A DNA stretch of 64,000 nt. Source: Streptomyces sp. 6-11-2 (GTDB lineage Bacteria; Actinomycetota; Actinomycetes; Streptomycetales; Streptomycetaceae). The stretch is from contig NZ_BJOR01000001.1 of NCBI RefSeq assembly GCF_006540305.1, forward strand, positions 5,208,001-5,272,000, in the 5' to 3' direction. The notes below the pieces were generated by a model that worked only from the letters and a program-made list of their open reading frames with translations, ran no database searches and was not told where the DNA came from. Positions 50,858-58,757 of the stretch are shown piece by piece; within the stretch, counting starts at the first letter, position 1; each line of letters opens with the position of its first letter. Position numbers and translations under genes: made by a program.

Positions 50858-51781
50858 ATGGCCCTCGGAACCGCATCCACCAGGACTGATCGCGCGCGCA
50901 CCGTGCGTGACATGCTCGCCACCGGCAAGAGCACGTACTCCTTCGAGTTCTGGGCGCCGAAGACGGCGAAGGGCGAGCGCAGCCTGTGGAACGCGCTACG
51001 CAGGATCGAGGCCGTCGCCCCCGACTTCGTCTCGGTCACGTACGGCGCCGGCGGCTCCACCCGCGCGGGCACGGTGAGGGCGACCGAGCAGATCGTGTCC
51101 GACACGACGCTCACCCCTGTGGCGCACCTCACTGCCGTCAACCACTCCGTGGCCGAGTTGCGCAACATCATCGGCCAGTACGCCGACGCCGGGATCCGCA
51201 ACATGCTCGCCGTGCGCGGCGACCCGCCCGGCGACCCGATGGGCGAGTGGGTCCCGCACCCCCGCGGACTGACGTACGCCGCCGAACTCGTCCGGCTCAT
51301 CAAGGAGTCGGGCGACTTCTGCGTCGGCGTGGCGGCCTTCCCCGAGATGCACCCCCGCTCCGCCGACTGGGACACCGACGTCGCGCACTTCGTCGACAAG
51401 TGCCGCGCGGGCGCCGACTACGCCATCACGCAGATGTTCTTCGATCCGGAGTCGTACCTCCGCCTGCGCGACCGCGTCGCCGCGGCCGGTTGCGCGACAC
51501 CCGTCATTCCCGAGATCATGCCGGTCACGAGCGTGAAGATGCTCGAGCGGCTGCCCCAACTCAGCAACGCCGCCATCCCGGACGACCTCAAAGAGCGGAT
51601 CCGCGCGGCGGAGCACGATCCGGCGGCGGTACGCTCCCTTGGGATCGAGTTCGCCACCGAGTTCTGCGCACGACTGCAGGCCGAGGGAGTGCCCGGGCTG
51701 CACTTCATCACGCTCAACAACTCCACGGCGACGCTGGAAATCTACGAAAACCTGGGTCTGCACCACCGGCCGCGGACCTAG
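50858..51781 (+). CDS. metF: 5,10-methylenetetrahydrofolate reductase
   Basis: 307-residue TIM-barrel flavoenzyme that makes 5-methyl-THF for methionine synthesis. [16 protein letters not shown] holds the catalytic Glu region (the family's SFEFFPPK), followed by [40 protein letters not shown] and PVIPEIMPV; the C-terminal regulatory domain of eukaryotes is absent, as in bacteria. No ribosome-binding site; ATG 50858 directly follows the promoter. Equivalent in place to mycobacterial Rv2172c. Confidence 0.95.
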   Translation: MALGTASTRTDRARTVRDMLATGKSTYSFEFWAPKTAKGERSLWNALRRIEAVAPDFVSVTYGAGGSTRAGTVRATEQIVSDTTLTPVAHLTAVNHSVAELRNIIGQYADAGIRNMLAVRGDPPGDPMGEWVPHPRGLTYAAELVRLIKESGDFCVGVAAFPEMHPRSADWDTDVAHFVDKCRAGADYAITQMFFDPESYLRLRDRVAAAGCATPVIPEIMPVTSVKMLERLPQLSNAAIPDDLKERIRAAEHDPAAVRSLGIEFATEFCARLQAEGVPGLHFITLNNSTATLEIYENLGLHHRPRT

Positions 51782-51837
51782 ACCGGCCGCACCCGCGTAC
51801 GACACACTGCGTAGCGGCCACTGGGAGAGGGGCGTAC

Positions 51838-52818
51838 ATGGGCTGGACGGTCCTCTACATCGCGTTCGGCATCGTCGCGCTGTGGCTGCTGGGCGAGGTG
51901 CTGCTGCAGTACAAGGCACGGTTGCGCTGGCGGCTGCTGGCCTTCGCCGGCTTCCTCTGTGTCGTCCTCGGGGTCCTGATTCCGTCCGTCGTCGTGATCG
52001 GTCTGGGCGCGGCCGCCTTCGCGGTCGGCCAGACCTACGTCACGCTGTCCTTCCGGCGCGGCTTCGCGGCGGGCTGGGCGGTCAACCGTCCCGGAGCCGA
52101 AGGCGACAAGCCGCGCCGCCGCGGCAAGGCCGAGTACCAGGATCCGGCCCTGGAGGTCTCCGACCTCGAGGTGTCCGACGGCGAGACCGGCACCATGGAA
52201 GCCCTGCCCAGCCACGAGGGCCTGTCCTACGGCCACGGCGACGACGACCGCGACGACGTCTTCACCCCCGCCCGCCCCGGCCAGCCCGCGGCCGCCGAGG
52301 CCACCGCGGTGTACGAGCCACAGCCCCTGCCCGACGACACCGGTTCCTACGGCGTCTACGGCGACCCGGCCCACCGGGACGGCACGCAGTCGCCCTACCC
52401 GGGGGCCGACCAGACCCAGGACCAGTACGCCACCGCGGCCCAGGGCGCCGACCAGAGCCACACCTACGACTACTCCGGCTACGGGCAGCAGGGTTACGGC
52501 TACGACGCCTCCGGCCAGCAGCAGTACGCCGCCTACTCCGACCCGTACGCCGGTACCCAGACCTACGGCGGCGGCTCCTACGACACCGGCTACGGCGGCC
52601 AGCAGGGGTACGGGCAGCAGGGCTACGGCACCCAGGACGCCTACGCCGGCGGCTACGGCGGTGAGACGCCGGCCGGCGGGGTGTGGGTCCCGCAGCAGCG
52701 CACCGACGAGTCCTACGGCGGCGAACTCCCGCAGGAGCAGCAGTCCTACCCGTACCAGGACAACAACCACGGTCAGCCGCAGCACGGCACGGGCTTCGAC
52801 GAGCAGTACCGTTTCTGA
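51838..52818 (+). CDS. Membrane protein with Tyr/Gly/Gln-rich low-complexity tail
   Basis: 326 residues. Three helices in the first 75 residues (about 3-22, 33-50, 52-70), then a charged linker, then about 170 residues rich in Tyr, Gly, Gln, Ser, Asp and Thr with many YG, GYGQQ and SYG steps (DYSGYGQQGYGYDASGQQQY and similar) and no predicted fold. ATG 51838 with GGGAGAGGGG. The tail resembles the prion-like domains of eukaryotic FET proteins in composition and could self-associate at the membrane. No known domain recognised; convergent with the FAD oxidoreductase gene. Confidence 0.85.
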   Translation: MGWTVLYIAFGIVALWLLGEVLLQYKARLRWRLLAFAGFLCVVLGVLIPSVVVIGLGAAAFAVGQTYVTLSFRRGFAAGWAVNRPGAEGDKPRRRGKAEYQDPALEVSDLEVSDGETGTMEALPSHEGLSYGHGDDDRDDVFTPARPGQPAAAEATAVYEPQPLPDDTGSYGVYGDPAHRDGTQSPYPGADQTQDQYATAAQGADQSHTYDYSGYGQQGYGYDASGQQQYAAYSDPYAGTQTYGGGSYDTGYGGQQGYGQQGYGTQDAYAGGYGGETPAGGVWVPQQRTDESYGGELPQEQQSYPYQDNNHGQPQHGTGFDEQYRF

Positions 52819-52830
52819 ACGCTCCCCGGC

Positions 52831-54327
52831 TCACTGGGAGCCGCGGAACTCCGGTCCCTCCACGATCAGTCCGGCCACCAGCGCCCCCGACATCCCGGCG
52901 TGCGGCAGCCCGCCCCCGGGGTGCGACCAGCCGCCCACGGTGAACAGGCCGGTGAGTCCCGTGGTGTTCGCCGGGTGCAGCAGGCGCCCCCCGGCGGCCG
53001 CGAACGCCGGCGCGGGGACGGCCCCACCCTCCGCGCCCGTCACCCGGGCGATGTCGGCCGGGGTGCGCACCTCGTGCCAGAGCAGGCGGTCGCGGAGCCC
53101 GGGTATCGCCCGCGAGGCGACGGCGATCATGCGGTCGGCCTGCTTCCGCGGATCCGCCGAGGCGGACGCCGGGACCGTCGCCGTGAGCGTGACCGCCTCG
53201 TGCTCCGGGTCCGGGACCAGCGCGGGATCGCCCGGGCGCGACACCGCGACCGTGGGCCGCTCGGGCAGCTCCGGGGCCGTACCGAACAGCGCGTCGAGTT
53301 CGGCCGCGCGGTCCTCGGTGTGCACCACGGTCCGGTGGGCCGTCCCCTCGGGACGGCCGCCGCGCAGTGCCAGCAGCACGGTCAGGCGGCTGGGCGCACC
53401 GGGCTGCGGCGGCACCTCGCCCGCACCGCGCAGGGCCGTACCCCGGACCATGCCGTCCAGCGTCCGGGGAGGCACACCGGCGACCACGAACTCCGCTTCG
53501 GCCACGGTCCCGTCGGCGAGCTCCACGCCCGCCGCCCGGCCGTCCTTGTCGACGATCCCCGTGACCTCGGTGCCGAGGACGAACTCGACCCGGCGGGCCA
53601 GGCACCGCTCGTACACCGCGCGCGCCAGTTCACGCAGGCCGCCGCGCACGTACCAGGTGCCGAAGGCGTGGTCCAGGTACGGCAGTACGGCCGTGCTCGC
53701 CGGGGCGGTCCGCGGATCGAGGCCGTAGGCGAGCGCGTGGCTCTCCAGGAGGGCGGCGAGGCGCGGGTCGCGCAGTTCCCAGGCGCCCACCTCGGCGAGC
53801 GTGCCGGCCTGCCGGGTGCGCAGCAGGCGCTTGTGCGGCACCGCCGGGTAGGGCTCGCGCTCGGCCAGCACCTGCCAGTTGGGCCACAGCGGCTCCTCCA
53901 GGAGCGGGCGGCGGGCGCGGTCCCAGGCCTCGCGGGCCCGCACCAGGAAGTCGCCCCAGCGCCGTCCGGCGCCCGCGCCGAGGGCTTCGTCCAGAGCGGC
54001 GACGACGCCCGCGCGCGAGACGTTCGGCAGGGACACCTCGGCGCCGTCGGCGAAGACGTGCCGTGCGGACGGGTCCACCTGGACCAGCTCGACGCGGTCC
54101 TCCAGCGGCTCCTTGCCGGTCTTGAGGAACAGATCGCGGTAGACCGCGGGCAGCGGGAGCAGGCCGGGGCCGGTGTCGAAGGCGAAACCGTCCCGCTCGA
54201 AACGGCGCAGCGCGCCGCCGTACGTCTCCGTACGCTCGTACACCGTCACCCGGTGGCCCGCGACGGCCAGCCGGGCGGCGGCCGCCATCGCGCCCATCCC
54301 GGCGCCGATCACCGCAATCCGTGCCAT
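52831..54327 (-). CDS. Phytoene-desaturase-like NAD(P)/FAD oxidoreductase
   Basis: 498 residues of the CrtI/CrtO-like flavin oxidoreductase family. N-terminal FAD motif RIAVIGAGMGAMAAAARLAVAGHRVTVYERTETYGG, FDTGPGLLPLP, an internal Rossmann strand VEFVLGTEVTGI, and C-terminal GLFTVGGWSHPGGGLPHAGMSGALVAGLI. There are no carotenoid genes around it, so it may act on another prenyl or lipid substrate. ATG 54327 lies 7 nt after TAAAGT (minus 54340-54335): leaderless. It is 12 bases from its convergent neighbour. Confidence 0.9.
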   Translation of the reverse strand: MARIAVIGAGMGAMAAAARLAVAGHRVTVYERTETYGGALRRFERDGFAFDTGPGLLPLPAVYRDLFLKTGKEPLEDRVELVQVDPSARHVFADGAEVSLPNVSRAGVVAALDEALGAGAGRRWGDFLVRAREAWDRARRPLLEEPLWPNWQVLAEREPYPAVPHKRLLRTRQAGTLAEVGAWELRDPRLAALLESHALAYGLDPRTAPASTAVLPYLDHAFGTWYVRGGLRELARAVYERCLARRVEFVLGTEVTGIVDKDGRAAGVELADGTVAEAEFVVAGVPPRTLDGMVRGTALRGAGEVPPQPGAPSRLTVLLALRGGRPEGTAHRTVVHTEDRAAELDALFGTAPELPERPTVAVSRPGDPALVPDPEHEAVTLTATVPASASADPRKQADRMIAVASRAIPGLRDRLLWHEVRTPADIARVTGAEGGAVPAPAFAAAGGRLLHPANTTGLTGLFTVGGWSHPGGGLPHAGMSGALVAGLIVEGPEFRGSQ

Positions 54328-54416
54328 GTGCGCGACTTTATCGGCCGCCACCGACAATCCCGGCCACGGGGGCGTTGACCAGCAGTTTCCCCGGATGTGC
54401 GGGGCCGCGGGCGCGG

Positions 54417-55034
54417 TCAGCCCGGCGGTGACCCCGCCTCGGCCGCGAGCCGGCGTTTCTCCTCCCGGCGCTGGGCCCGGCGGCGCAGGAAGCGGCGGAT
54501 CCGGGAGACCAGGAAGGCGACGATCACGGCCCCGGCGAGCAGCAGGACGCCCGCGACGACCGCCGCGGCCACCGGATGGAAGATCGCGAAGGTGACGAGT
54601 CCGGCCACTCCGAGGTCCTCGGCCAGGCTCACGAGCATGTTGCTCACGGGCTCGGGGGAGGTGTTGACCGCCATCCGCGTCCCGGCCTTCACCAGATGGC
54701 TGGCCAGCGCCGTACCTCCGCCGACCAGGCCCGCCGTGACGTCCGACAGCGAGCCGCTCTGCCCCGCGAGCAGCGCGCCGACCCAGGCCCCGGCGACCGG
54801 GCGGATCACGGTGTGCGCCGTGTCCCACACCGAGTCCACGTAGGGGATCTTGTCGGCGACCGCCTCCAGCAGGAACAGCACGCCCGCCGCGATCAGCACC
54901 TCCGGCCGCTGCAGGGTGCCGGGGACGTCGTCGCTCAGTCCCGTCGCGCCGAACACACCGAGCAGCAGCACCACCGCGTACGCGTTGATGCCGCTGGCCC
55001 AGCCGCTTGTGAACACCATGGGGAGTACGGACAC
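54417..55034 (-). CDS. DUF4126-family membrane protein
   Basis: 205 residues, five to six membrane helices with Gly-rich turns (TSGWASGINAYAVVLLLGVFGATGL, PEVLIAAGVLFLLEAVADKIPYVDSVWD, GLVGGGTALASHLVKAGTRMAVN, LVTFAIFHPVAAAVVAGVLLLAG) and a basic tail of KR/RR residues. GTG 55034 sits 7 nt after TACGAT (minus 55047-55042), so this start was taken over ATG 55019. Same strand as, and 89 bases ahead of, the FAD oxidoreductase. Function unknown. Confidence 0.85.
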   Translation of the reverse strand: MSVLPMVFTSGWASGINAYAVVLLLGVFGATGLSDDVPGTLQRPEVLIAAGVLFLLEAVADKIPYVDSVWDTAHTVIRPVAGAWVGALLAGQSGSLSDVTAGLVGGGTALASHLVKAGTRMAVNTSPEPVSNMLVSLAEDLGVAGLVTFAIFHPVAAAVVAGVLLLAGAVIVAFLVSRIRRFLRRRAQRREEKRRLAAEAGSPPG

Positions 55035-55407
55035 GGAGGCGATCGTAGTCAGCGGGCCGCCCGGCGTCCTGGGCGCGGGCACACAGGAGTGAGTATCCGT
55101 ACCTAGCAAGCGAGATGAGTACGCGCGCGGATGGGCCGCGAACCGCGTGCACGAGAGAGTGGGAGCACGGAAGGGGGCACGGCGCCGGCACCGCCGACAC
55201 GGGGCGGCGGAACGGCGCGGCCCTCGACCGCTCCTTCCGCCGGCCCAGGCCGCCGGGAGCGAGGCACGGGGGAGCCCGGGGGAAACGACCGGACGGGGCT
55301 CGACGGGGGTACGGGAAACGCCGGTGCGCGGTGGCCCGCGGGGGACGCGGCCACGGCGCACCGGCGTTTTCGCCCGCCCGGCCCGAGCGCGCCTGGCGGC
55401 CGCGGCA
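55035..55407. other. Intergenic region with bidirectional terminator
   Basis: No gene is supported in these 373 bases between the DUF4126 gene and the stop of the TetR gene. The left part holds the DUF4126 promoter; the right part holds the terminator at 55319-55366. The middle is low in sequence complexity (G/A-rich: GGGGGAGCCCGGGGG and similar). Confidence 0.6.
55319..55366. terminator. Long terminator after the TetR gene
   Basis: Outer stem CGCCGGTGCGC / GCGCACCGGCG continues into an inner stem GTGGCCCGCG / CGCGGCCAC with a small bulge; TTTT follows on the plus strand and TTTCCC on the minus strand, so it can act both ways. Confidence 0.85.
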
Positions 55408-56037
55408 TCAGAGGCGCTCGCCGACCCGTCCCTGAAGGAGTCGGGACAGCGCCGCGTGCACGTCGTCCAGGGAACGCTGGGGCTGGAAGGACTTCCAGTC
55501 CAGCGCGGCCACCAGCACCATGCCGACCAGCGCGGCCGCGGTCAGCGGCACGTCGACGTCCTCGCCGAACTCCCCGTTCGCCATGCCGTCGCGCAGTACG
55601 CCCTCGACGACCGCGACCGCCTCCTGCCGCACCACCAGGAGCGTGGACTGCCAGGACCGGTTGGTGCGCCACAGTTCGGCCACGTAGAGCTGGGTGAAGG
55701 CCGGGTAGCGGTCGATGAAGACGAGCCCGGCGCGGACCATGGCGTCCAGGGCGTCCACCCGGCTGCCGCCCTCCCGCGCCGTCTCTTCGGCCGCCTCGCG
55801 CAGGGAGGCGGTGAGCAGTCCCACGCCGTGCCGCAGCAACTCCTCGAAGAGGACGGACTTGCTGGCGAAGTTGTAGTAGACCGTGCCCTTGGCGACCCCC
55901 GCCCGCTCGGCGATCTCGTCCACCGTGGTGGCGGAGAACCCCTGCTCGGCGATGAGGGTGACGGCCGCCTCGTAGAGCTTCTGCCGGGTGGCCTCGCGGC
56001 GGGTACGGCCGCCCGGCGTGGCGCTGCTGCGTTCCAT
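55408..56037 (-). CDS. TetR-family transcriptional regulator
   Basis: 209 residues. Typical N-terminal HTH: RREATRQKLYEAAVTLIAEQGFSATTVDEIAERAGVAKGTVYYNFASKSVLFEELL; the rest is an all-helical ligand domain with aromatic residues (FIDRYPAFTQLYVAELWRTNRSW). ATG 56037 is the first in-frame codon matching the family start (MERSSATPGGRTRREAT). It diverges from the HEPN gene across 212 bases, so it could control that gene, itself or both. Ligand unknown. Confidence 0.93.
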   Translation of the reverse strand: MERSSATPGGRTRREATRQKLYEAAVTLIAEQGFSATTVDEIAERAGVAKGTVYYNFASKSVLFEELLRHGVGLLTASLREAAEETAREGGSRVDALDAMVRAGLVFIDRYPAFTQLYVAELWRTNRSWQSTLLVVRQEAVAVVEGVLRDGMANGEFGEDVDVPLTAAALVGMVLVAALDWKSFQPQRSLDDVHAALSRLLQGRVGERL

Positions 56038-56178
56038 GGCCCTGATTGTCACAGGTCGGCACCTCCCGCAGGACGCGGAAGGGGAGGCCGGCGGCGCGGT
56101 CACGGGGGCGCGCCCCGAGAGCCGCCGACCCCGGGCCGCCGAACGTACGGTCGAAGCAGAATCCCAGGTCAGAACGGA

Positions 56179-56201
56179 TTGTCAGTGCCATACCTCACGA
56201 T
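56179..56201 (+). promoter_or_regulatory. RecA-NDp-like (PafBC-type) DNA-damage promoter of the HEPN gene
   Basis: TTGTCAGTGCC (56179-56189), six bases, CACGAT (56196-56201). It matches the established RecA-NDp pattern TTGTCAGTGGC-N6-TAGGGT at 10 of 11 upstream positions with exact spacing; the -10 agrees at its key A2 and T6. Predicted start near 56208 leaves a 42-base leader with AGGAGG before the ATG at 56250. Confidence 0.7.
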
Positions 56202-56249
56202 GGGCACATACGGCACCCGTGCCGTCACCCAGACGACAGGAGGTTCGTC

Positions 56250-56864
56250 ATGGCCAACTCGTCCGCAGCCGCCGCTCGTCGGCACCGCGCCACCGGCCCT
56301 GCCCCCTCACTGACCGGCCCGGCGAGCGACGTGCACCCCGTCCCGCGCCGCTCCCCGGCCCCTCCCGCCGCCCTCGGCCTGCTCGCCCAGGCCCGCGCGA
56401 GCCTGGAGGAGGCCACCACCCACCGCACGCCGAACGAGCGGTACGCGACGGCCCACCTCGCCGCGCTGCGCACCGCCGCCGCCGTACTCGCCGCGCGGGG
56501 ACGTCCGGATCCCACCCCGCGCCGCCGGGCCCGCATCAGGAGTGCCTGGGAAGTGCTCCCCGAGATCGCGCCCGAACTCGCCGAGTGGAGCGCGCTGTTC
56601 GCCGCGGGCGCCGCGCGCCGCGCCCGTGCGGAGGCCGGGATCCGGGGCGCGGCCGGCCGGCGGGACGCCGACGACCTGATACGGGACGTGGCGATGTTCA
56701 TCCGCCTGGTCGAACGCATGCTCCTCCTCCAGCCGGTCCTGCCCCAGCCCCGCCCCGACACCGACACCGACATCGACCCCGCGACCGGGGCGGGCGAACC
56801 GACCGGAGCGAACCCCTCCCACCCCGAGCGCACCCCGTGCCGCGACCTGCCGGACGCGGGCTGA
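56250..56864 (+). CDS. SAV_6107-type HEPN-domain protein
   Basis: 204 residues. The core (about 42-165) is the SAV_6107 HEPN family: LGLLAQARASLEEATTHRTPNERYATAHLAALRTAAAVLAARGRP, then SAWEVLPEIAPELAEWSALFAAGA and the closing DADDLIRDVAMFIRLVERML. RYATAH (Arg64-His69) has the RX4H spacing of catalytic HEPN ribonucleases, though its place in an early helix needs structural confirmation. N- and C-terminal tails are Pro-rich and disordered. ATG 56250 has AGGAGG seven bases upstream. Promoter type and divergence from a TetR gene suggest stress-controlled expression. Confidence 0.85.
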   Translation: MANSSAAAARRHRATGPAPSLTGPASDVHPVPRRSPAPPAALGLLAQARASLEEATTHRTPNERYATAHLAALRTAAAVLAARGRPDPTPRRRARIRSAWEVLPEIAPELAEWSALFAAGAARRARAEAGIRGAAGRRDADDLIRDVAMFIRLVERMLLLQPVLPQPRPDTDTDIDPATGAGEPTGANPSHPERTPCRDLPDAG

Positions 56865-57080
56865 CACGCACGGCGCGCGTCCGTACGGCAGTTGCCGCCC
56901 CGGCGAACGGCCACGGCGGGGTGGCGACTGCGGCGGCGGAGCCGAGCGGCAGGTCGGGGGGTGGAGGCAATAGGGTGGAAGGCGCCTGAAGCCCTTCCAG
57001 TTCCCGTGCGCCGGGCGGGGAGGGGCAGTCCGATCGCTCCGCCGTGCAAGAGGCGGTGCCGCGCCGAGGAGTCAACTGCC

Positions 57081-57905
57081 GTGTCGGACCCGATGCGCCC
57101 GCCCGTCTCCCACCACCCTCAACCGACGTCGCCGCGCCCCGATCCCTCTCGCCCCCGCGCTTCTCTCCGTACCGCCGTGGTCTGGGAGGTCCTGCACGAC
57201 GCCCTCGACCGCCGGGTCAAGGCCGCGGGCCGGGAGTCCCTGGACGTCCTCGACACCGGCGGCGGCAGCGGCAACTTCGCCGTGCCCGCCGCCCGGCTCG
57301 GCCACCGGGTCACCGTCGTCGACCCCAGCCCCAACGCGCTGTTCGCGCTGGAGCGCCGTGCCGCCGAGGCCGGCGTGGCCGACCGGGTGCGGGGCGTCCA
57401 GGGCGACGCCCGCGGCCTCTTCGACGTGGTCGAGCGCGGCGGCTACGACGCCGTGCTGTGCCACGGCGTCCTGGAGTACGTCGACGACCCCGCCGAGGGC
57501 GTGCGCAACGCGGTGGCCGCCCTGCGCGCCGAGGGCGTCCTGAGCGTGCTCGCCGCCGGTCTCGGCGGCGCCGTGCTCGCGCGCGCTCTGGCCGGGCACT
57601 TCAAGGAGGCCCGGCAGGCGCTCGACGACCCGGACGGGCGCTGGGGCGAGGGCGACCCGGTGCCGCGCCGCTTCACCGCCGAGCAGCTCACCGCACTCGT
57701 CGAGGGCGCGGGCCTGCGGGTCGGCGCCGTGCACGGGGTGCGGATCTTCGCCGACCTGGTGCCCGGGGTGCTCGTGGACACCGAGCCCGGAGCGCTGGAC
57801 GCCCTGCTGCAACTGGAGGCGGCGGCGGCCGAACGGCCCGCGTTCCACTCCGTGGCCACGCAGCTCCACGTACTCGGTGAGACCCGGGGTGCGGCGGAGG
57901 ACTGA
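57081..57905 (+). CDS. SAM-dependent methyltransferase
   Basis: 274 residues, class I methyltransferase fold: motif I VLDTGGGSGNFAVPAARLG, motif II Asp in VTVVDPSPNAL, motif IV GYDAVLCHGVLEYVDDPAEGV, and post-motif ALRAEGVLSVLAAG. The arrangement resembles the SmtA/CmoA-like group acting on RNA or small molecules; substrate not known. A disordered N-terminus of about 30 residues precedes the fold. GTG 57081 with GAGGAG nine bases upstream. It follows the HEPN gene by 216 bases on the same strand. Confidence 0.9.
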   Translation: MSDPMRPPVSHHPQPTSPRPDPSRPRASLRTAVVWEVLHDALDRRVKAAGRESLDVLDTGGGSGNFAVPAARLGHRVTVVDPSPNALFALERRAAEAGVADRVRGVQGDARGLFDVVERGGYDAVLCHGVLEYVDDPAEGVRNAVAALRAEGVLSVLAAGLGGAVLARALAGHFKEARQALDDPDGRWGEGDPVPRRFTAEQLTALVEGAGLRVGAVHGVRIFADLVPGVLVDTEPGALDALLQLEAAAAERPAFHSVATQLHVLGETRGAAED

Positions 57906-58103
57906 GCCGCTTCGCGGGGCGGGCCGCCGACCGGCCCTTCGGCCGGGCATGCAGTCCGCCACAGGCCGCCCGGTCGGCCGCTTCGCGCCGTATGATCGAG
58001 GGAGACCGTCCGGCATGACGGCCCGCCCGCCGGGGAATGCAAGCCTCAGCGGACCGGGACGACATGGCGGATTCCGGTTGGCCAATTGGCGCAGAGGGGC
58101 GGG

Positions 58104-58132
58104 TTTCACGGGGGCGATTCCCTGCCTATCCT
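58104..58132 (+). promoter_or_regulatory. Predicted promoter of the DUF3040 gene
   Basis: -35 TTTCAC (58104-58109), 17-bp spacer, -10 TATCCT (58127-58132), about 43 bases ahead of the start of transcription-translation at 58182. Confidence 0.45.
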
Positions 58133-58181
58133 GAAGGGACCCCCCGAGTCGCCCCGGCGACTGCACGATGAGGAGGACTCC

Positions 58182-58577
58182 GTGCCGCTCTCGGAGCACG
58201 AGCAGCGCATGCTCGAGCAGATGGAGCGAGCGCTGTACGCCGAAGATCCCAAGTTCGCGTCGGCGCTCGAGGGAAGCGGGCTGCGTACGTACACCCGGCG
58301 GCGGGTCTACCAGGCGGTCGTGGGCTTCCTCGTAGGTATCGCGCTCCTCATGGCAGGAATGGTCGTCCAGCAGCTCATCTGGGTCAGTGTGGTGGGCTTC
58401 CTGGTCATGCTGGGCTGCGCCGTACTGGTCGTGACCGGCTGGCGCAAGGCGCCCAAGCCGGGCGAGCAGGCCGCCGGCGGCCCGCAGGCCCGCCGTCAGG
58501 CCCGTGCGAAGCGCTCCATGATGGACCGCATCGAGGAGCGCTGGCAGCGCCGCCGCGACGAGCAGGGCGGCCGCTAG
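58182..58577 (+). CDS. DUF3040 membrane protein
   Basis: 131 residues. The N-terminal PLSEHEQRMLEQMERALYAEDPKFASAL is the DUF3040 hallmark, followed by two helices (about 43-63 and 66-86) and a basic Arg-rich C-terminus (RRQARAKRSMMDRIEERWQRRRDEQ). GTG 58182 with GAGGA eight bases upstream. In actinobacteria this gene sits near mraZ and the division cluster (mycobacterial Rv2169c); role unknown. Confidence 0.9.
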   Translation: MPLSEHEQRMLEQMERALYAEDPKFASALEGSGLRTYTRRRVYQAVVGFLVGIALLMAGMVVQQLIWVSVVGFLVMLGCAVLVVTGWRKAPKPGEQAAGGPQARRQARAKRSMMDRIEERWQRRRDEQGGR

Positions 58578-58600
58578 CCCGCCGAGCACCACGGTTGTGG

Positions 58601-58637
58601 GTGAGGGGGTGACCACCACTGGTGGTCACCCCCTCAC
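58601..58637. terminator. Perfect bidirectional hairpin between convergent genes
   Basis: 17-bp perfect stem GTGAGGGGGTGACCACC / GGTGGTCACCCCCTCAC with a 3-base loop, serving the DUF3040 gene and the convergent transglutaminase operon. Confidence 0.85.
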
Positions 58638-58680
58638 GCATGTCCGGGAGCCGGAACGGGAGCCGGCCGCCTCAGCCGGA

Positions 58681-58728
58681 ACCTCAGCCGGCCGGAACCT
58701 CAGCCGGCCGGACCCCCAGCCGGCCGGA
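58681..58728. repeat. 16-bp tandem repeat after the transglutaminase gene
   Basis: Two exact copies of ACCTCAGCCGGCCGGA and a third with three changes, preceded by a partial copy, between the terminator and the stop codon at 58758. In the transcript of the minus-strand operon it lies in the 3' untranslated part. Confidence 0.75.
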
Positions 58729-58757
58729 ACCCCGGCCCGAGACCTCGGCAGGGCCCC

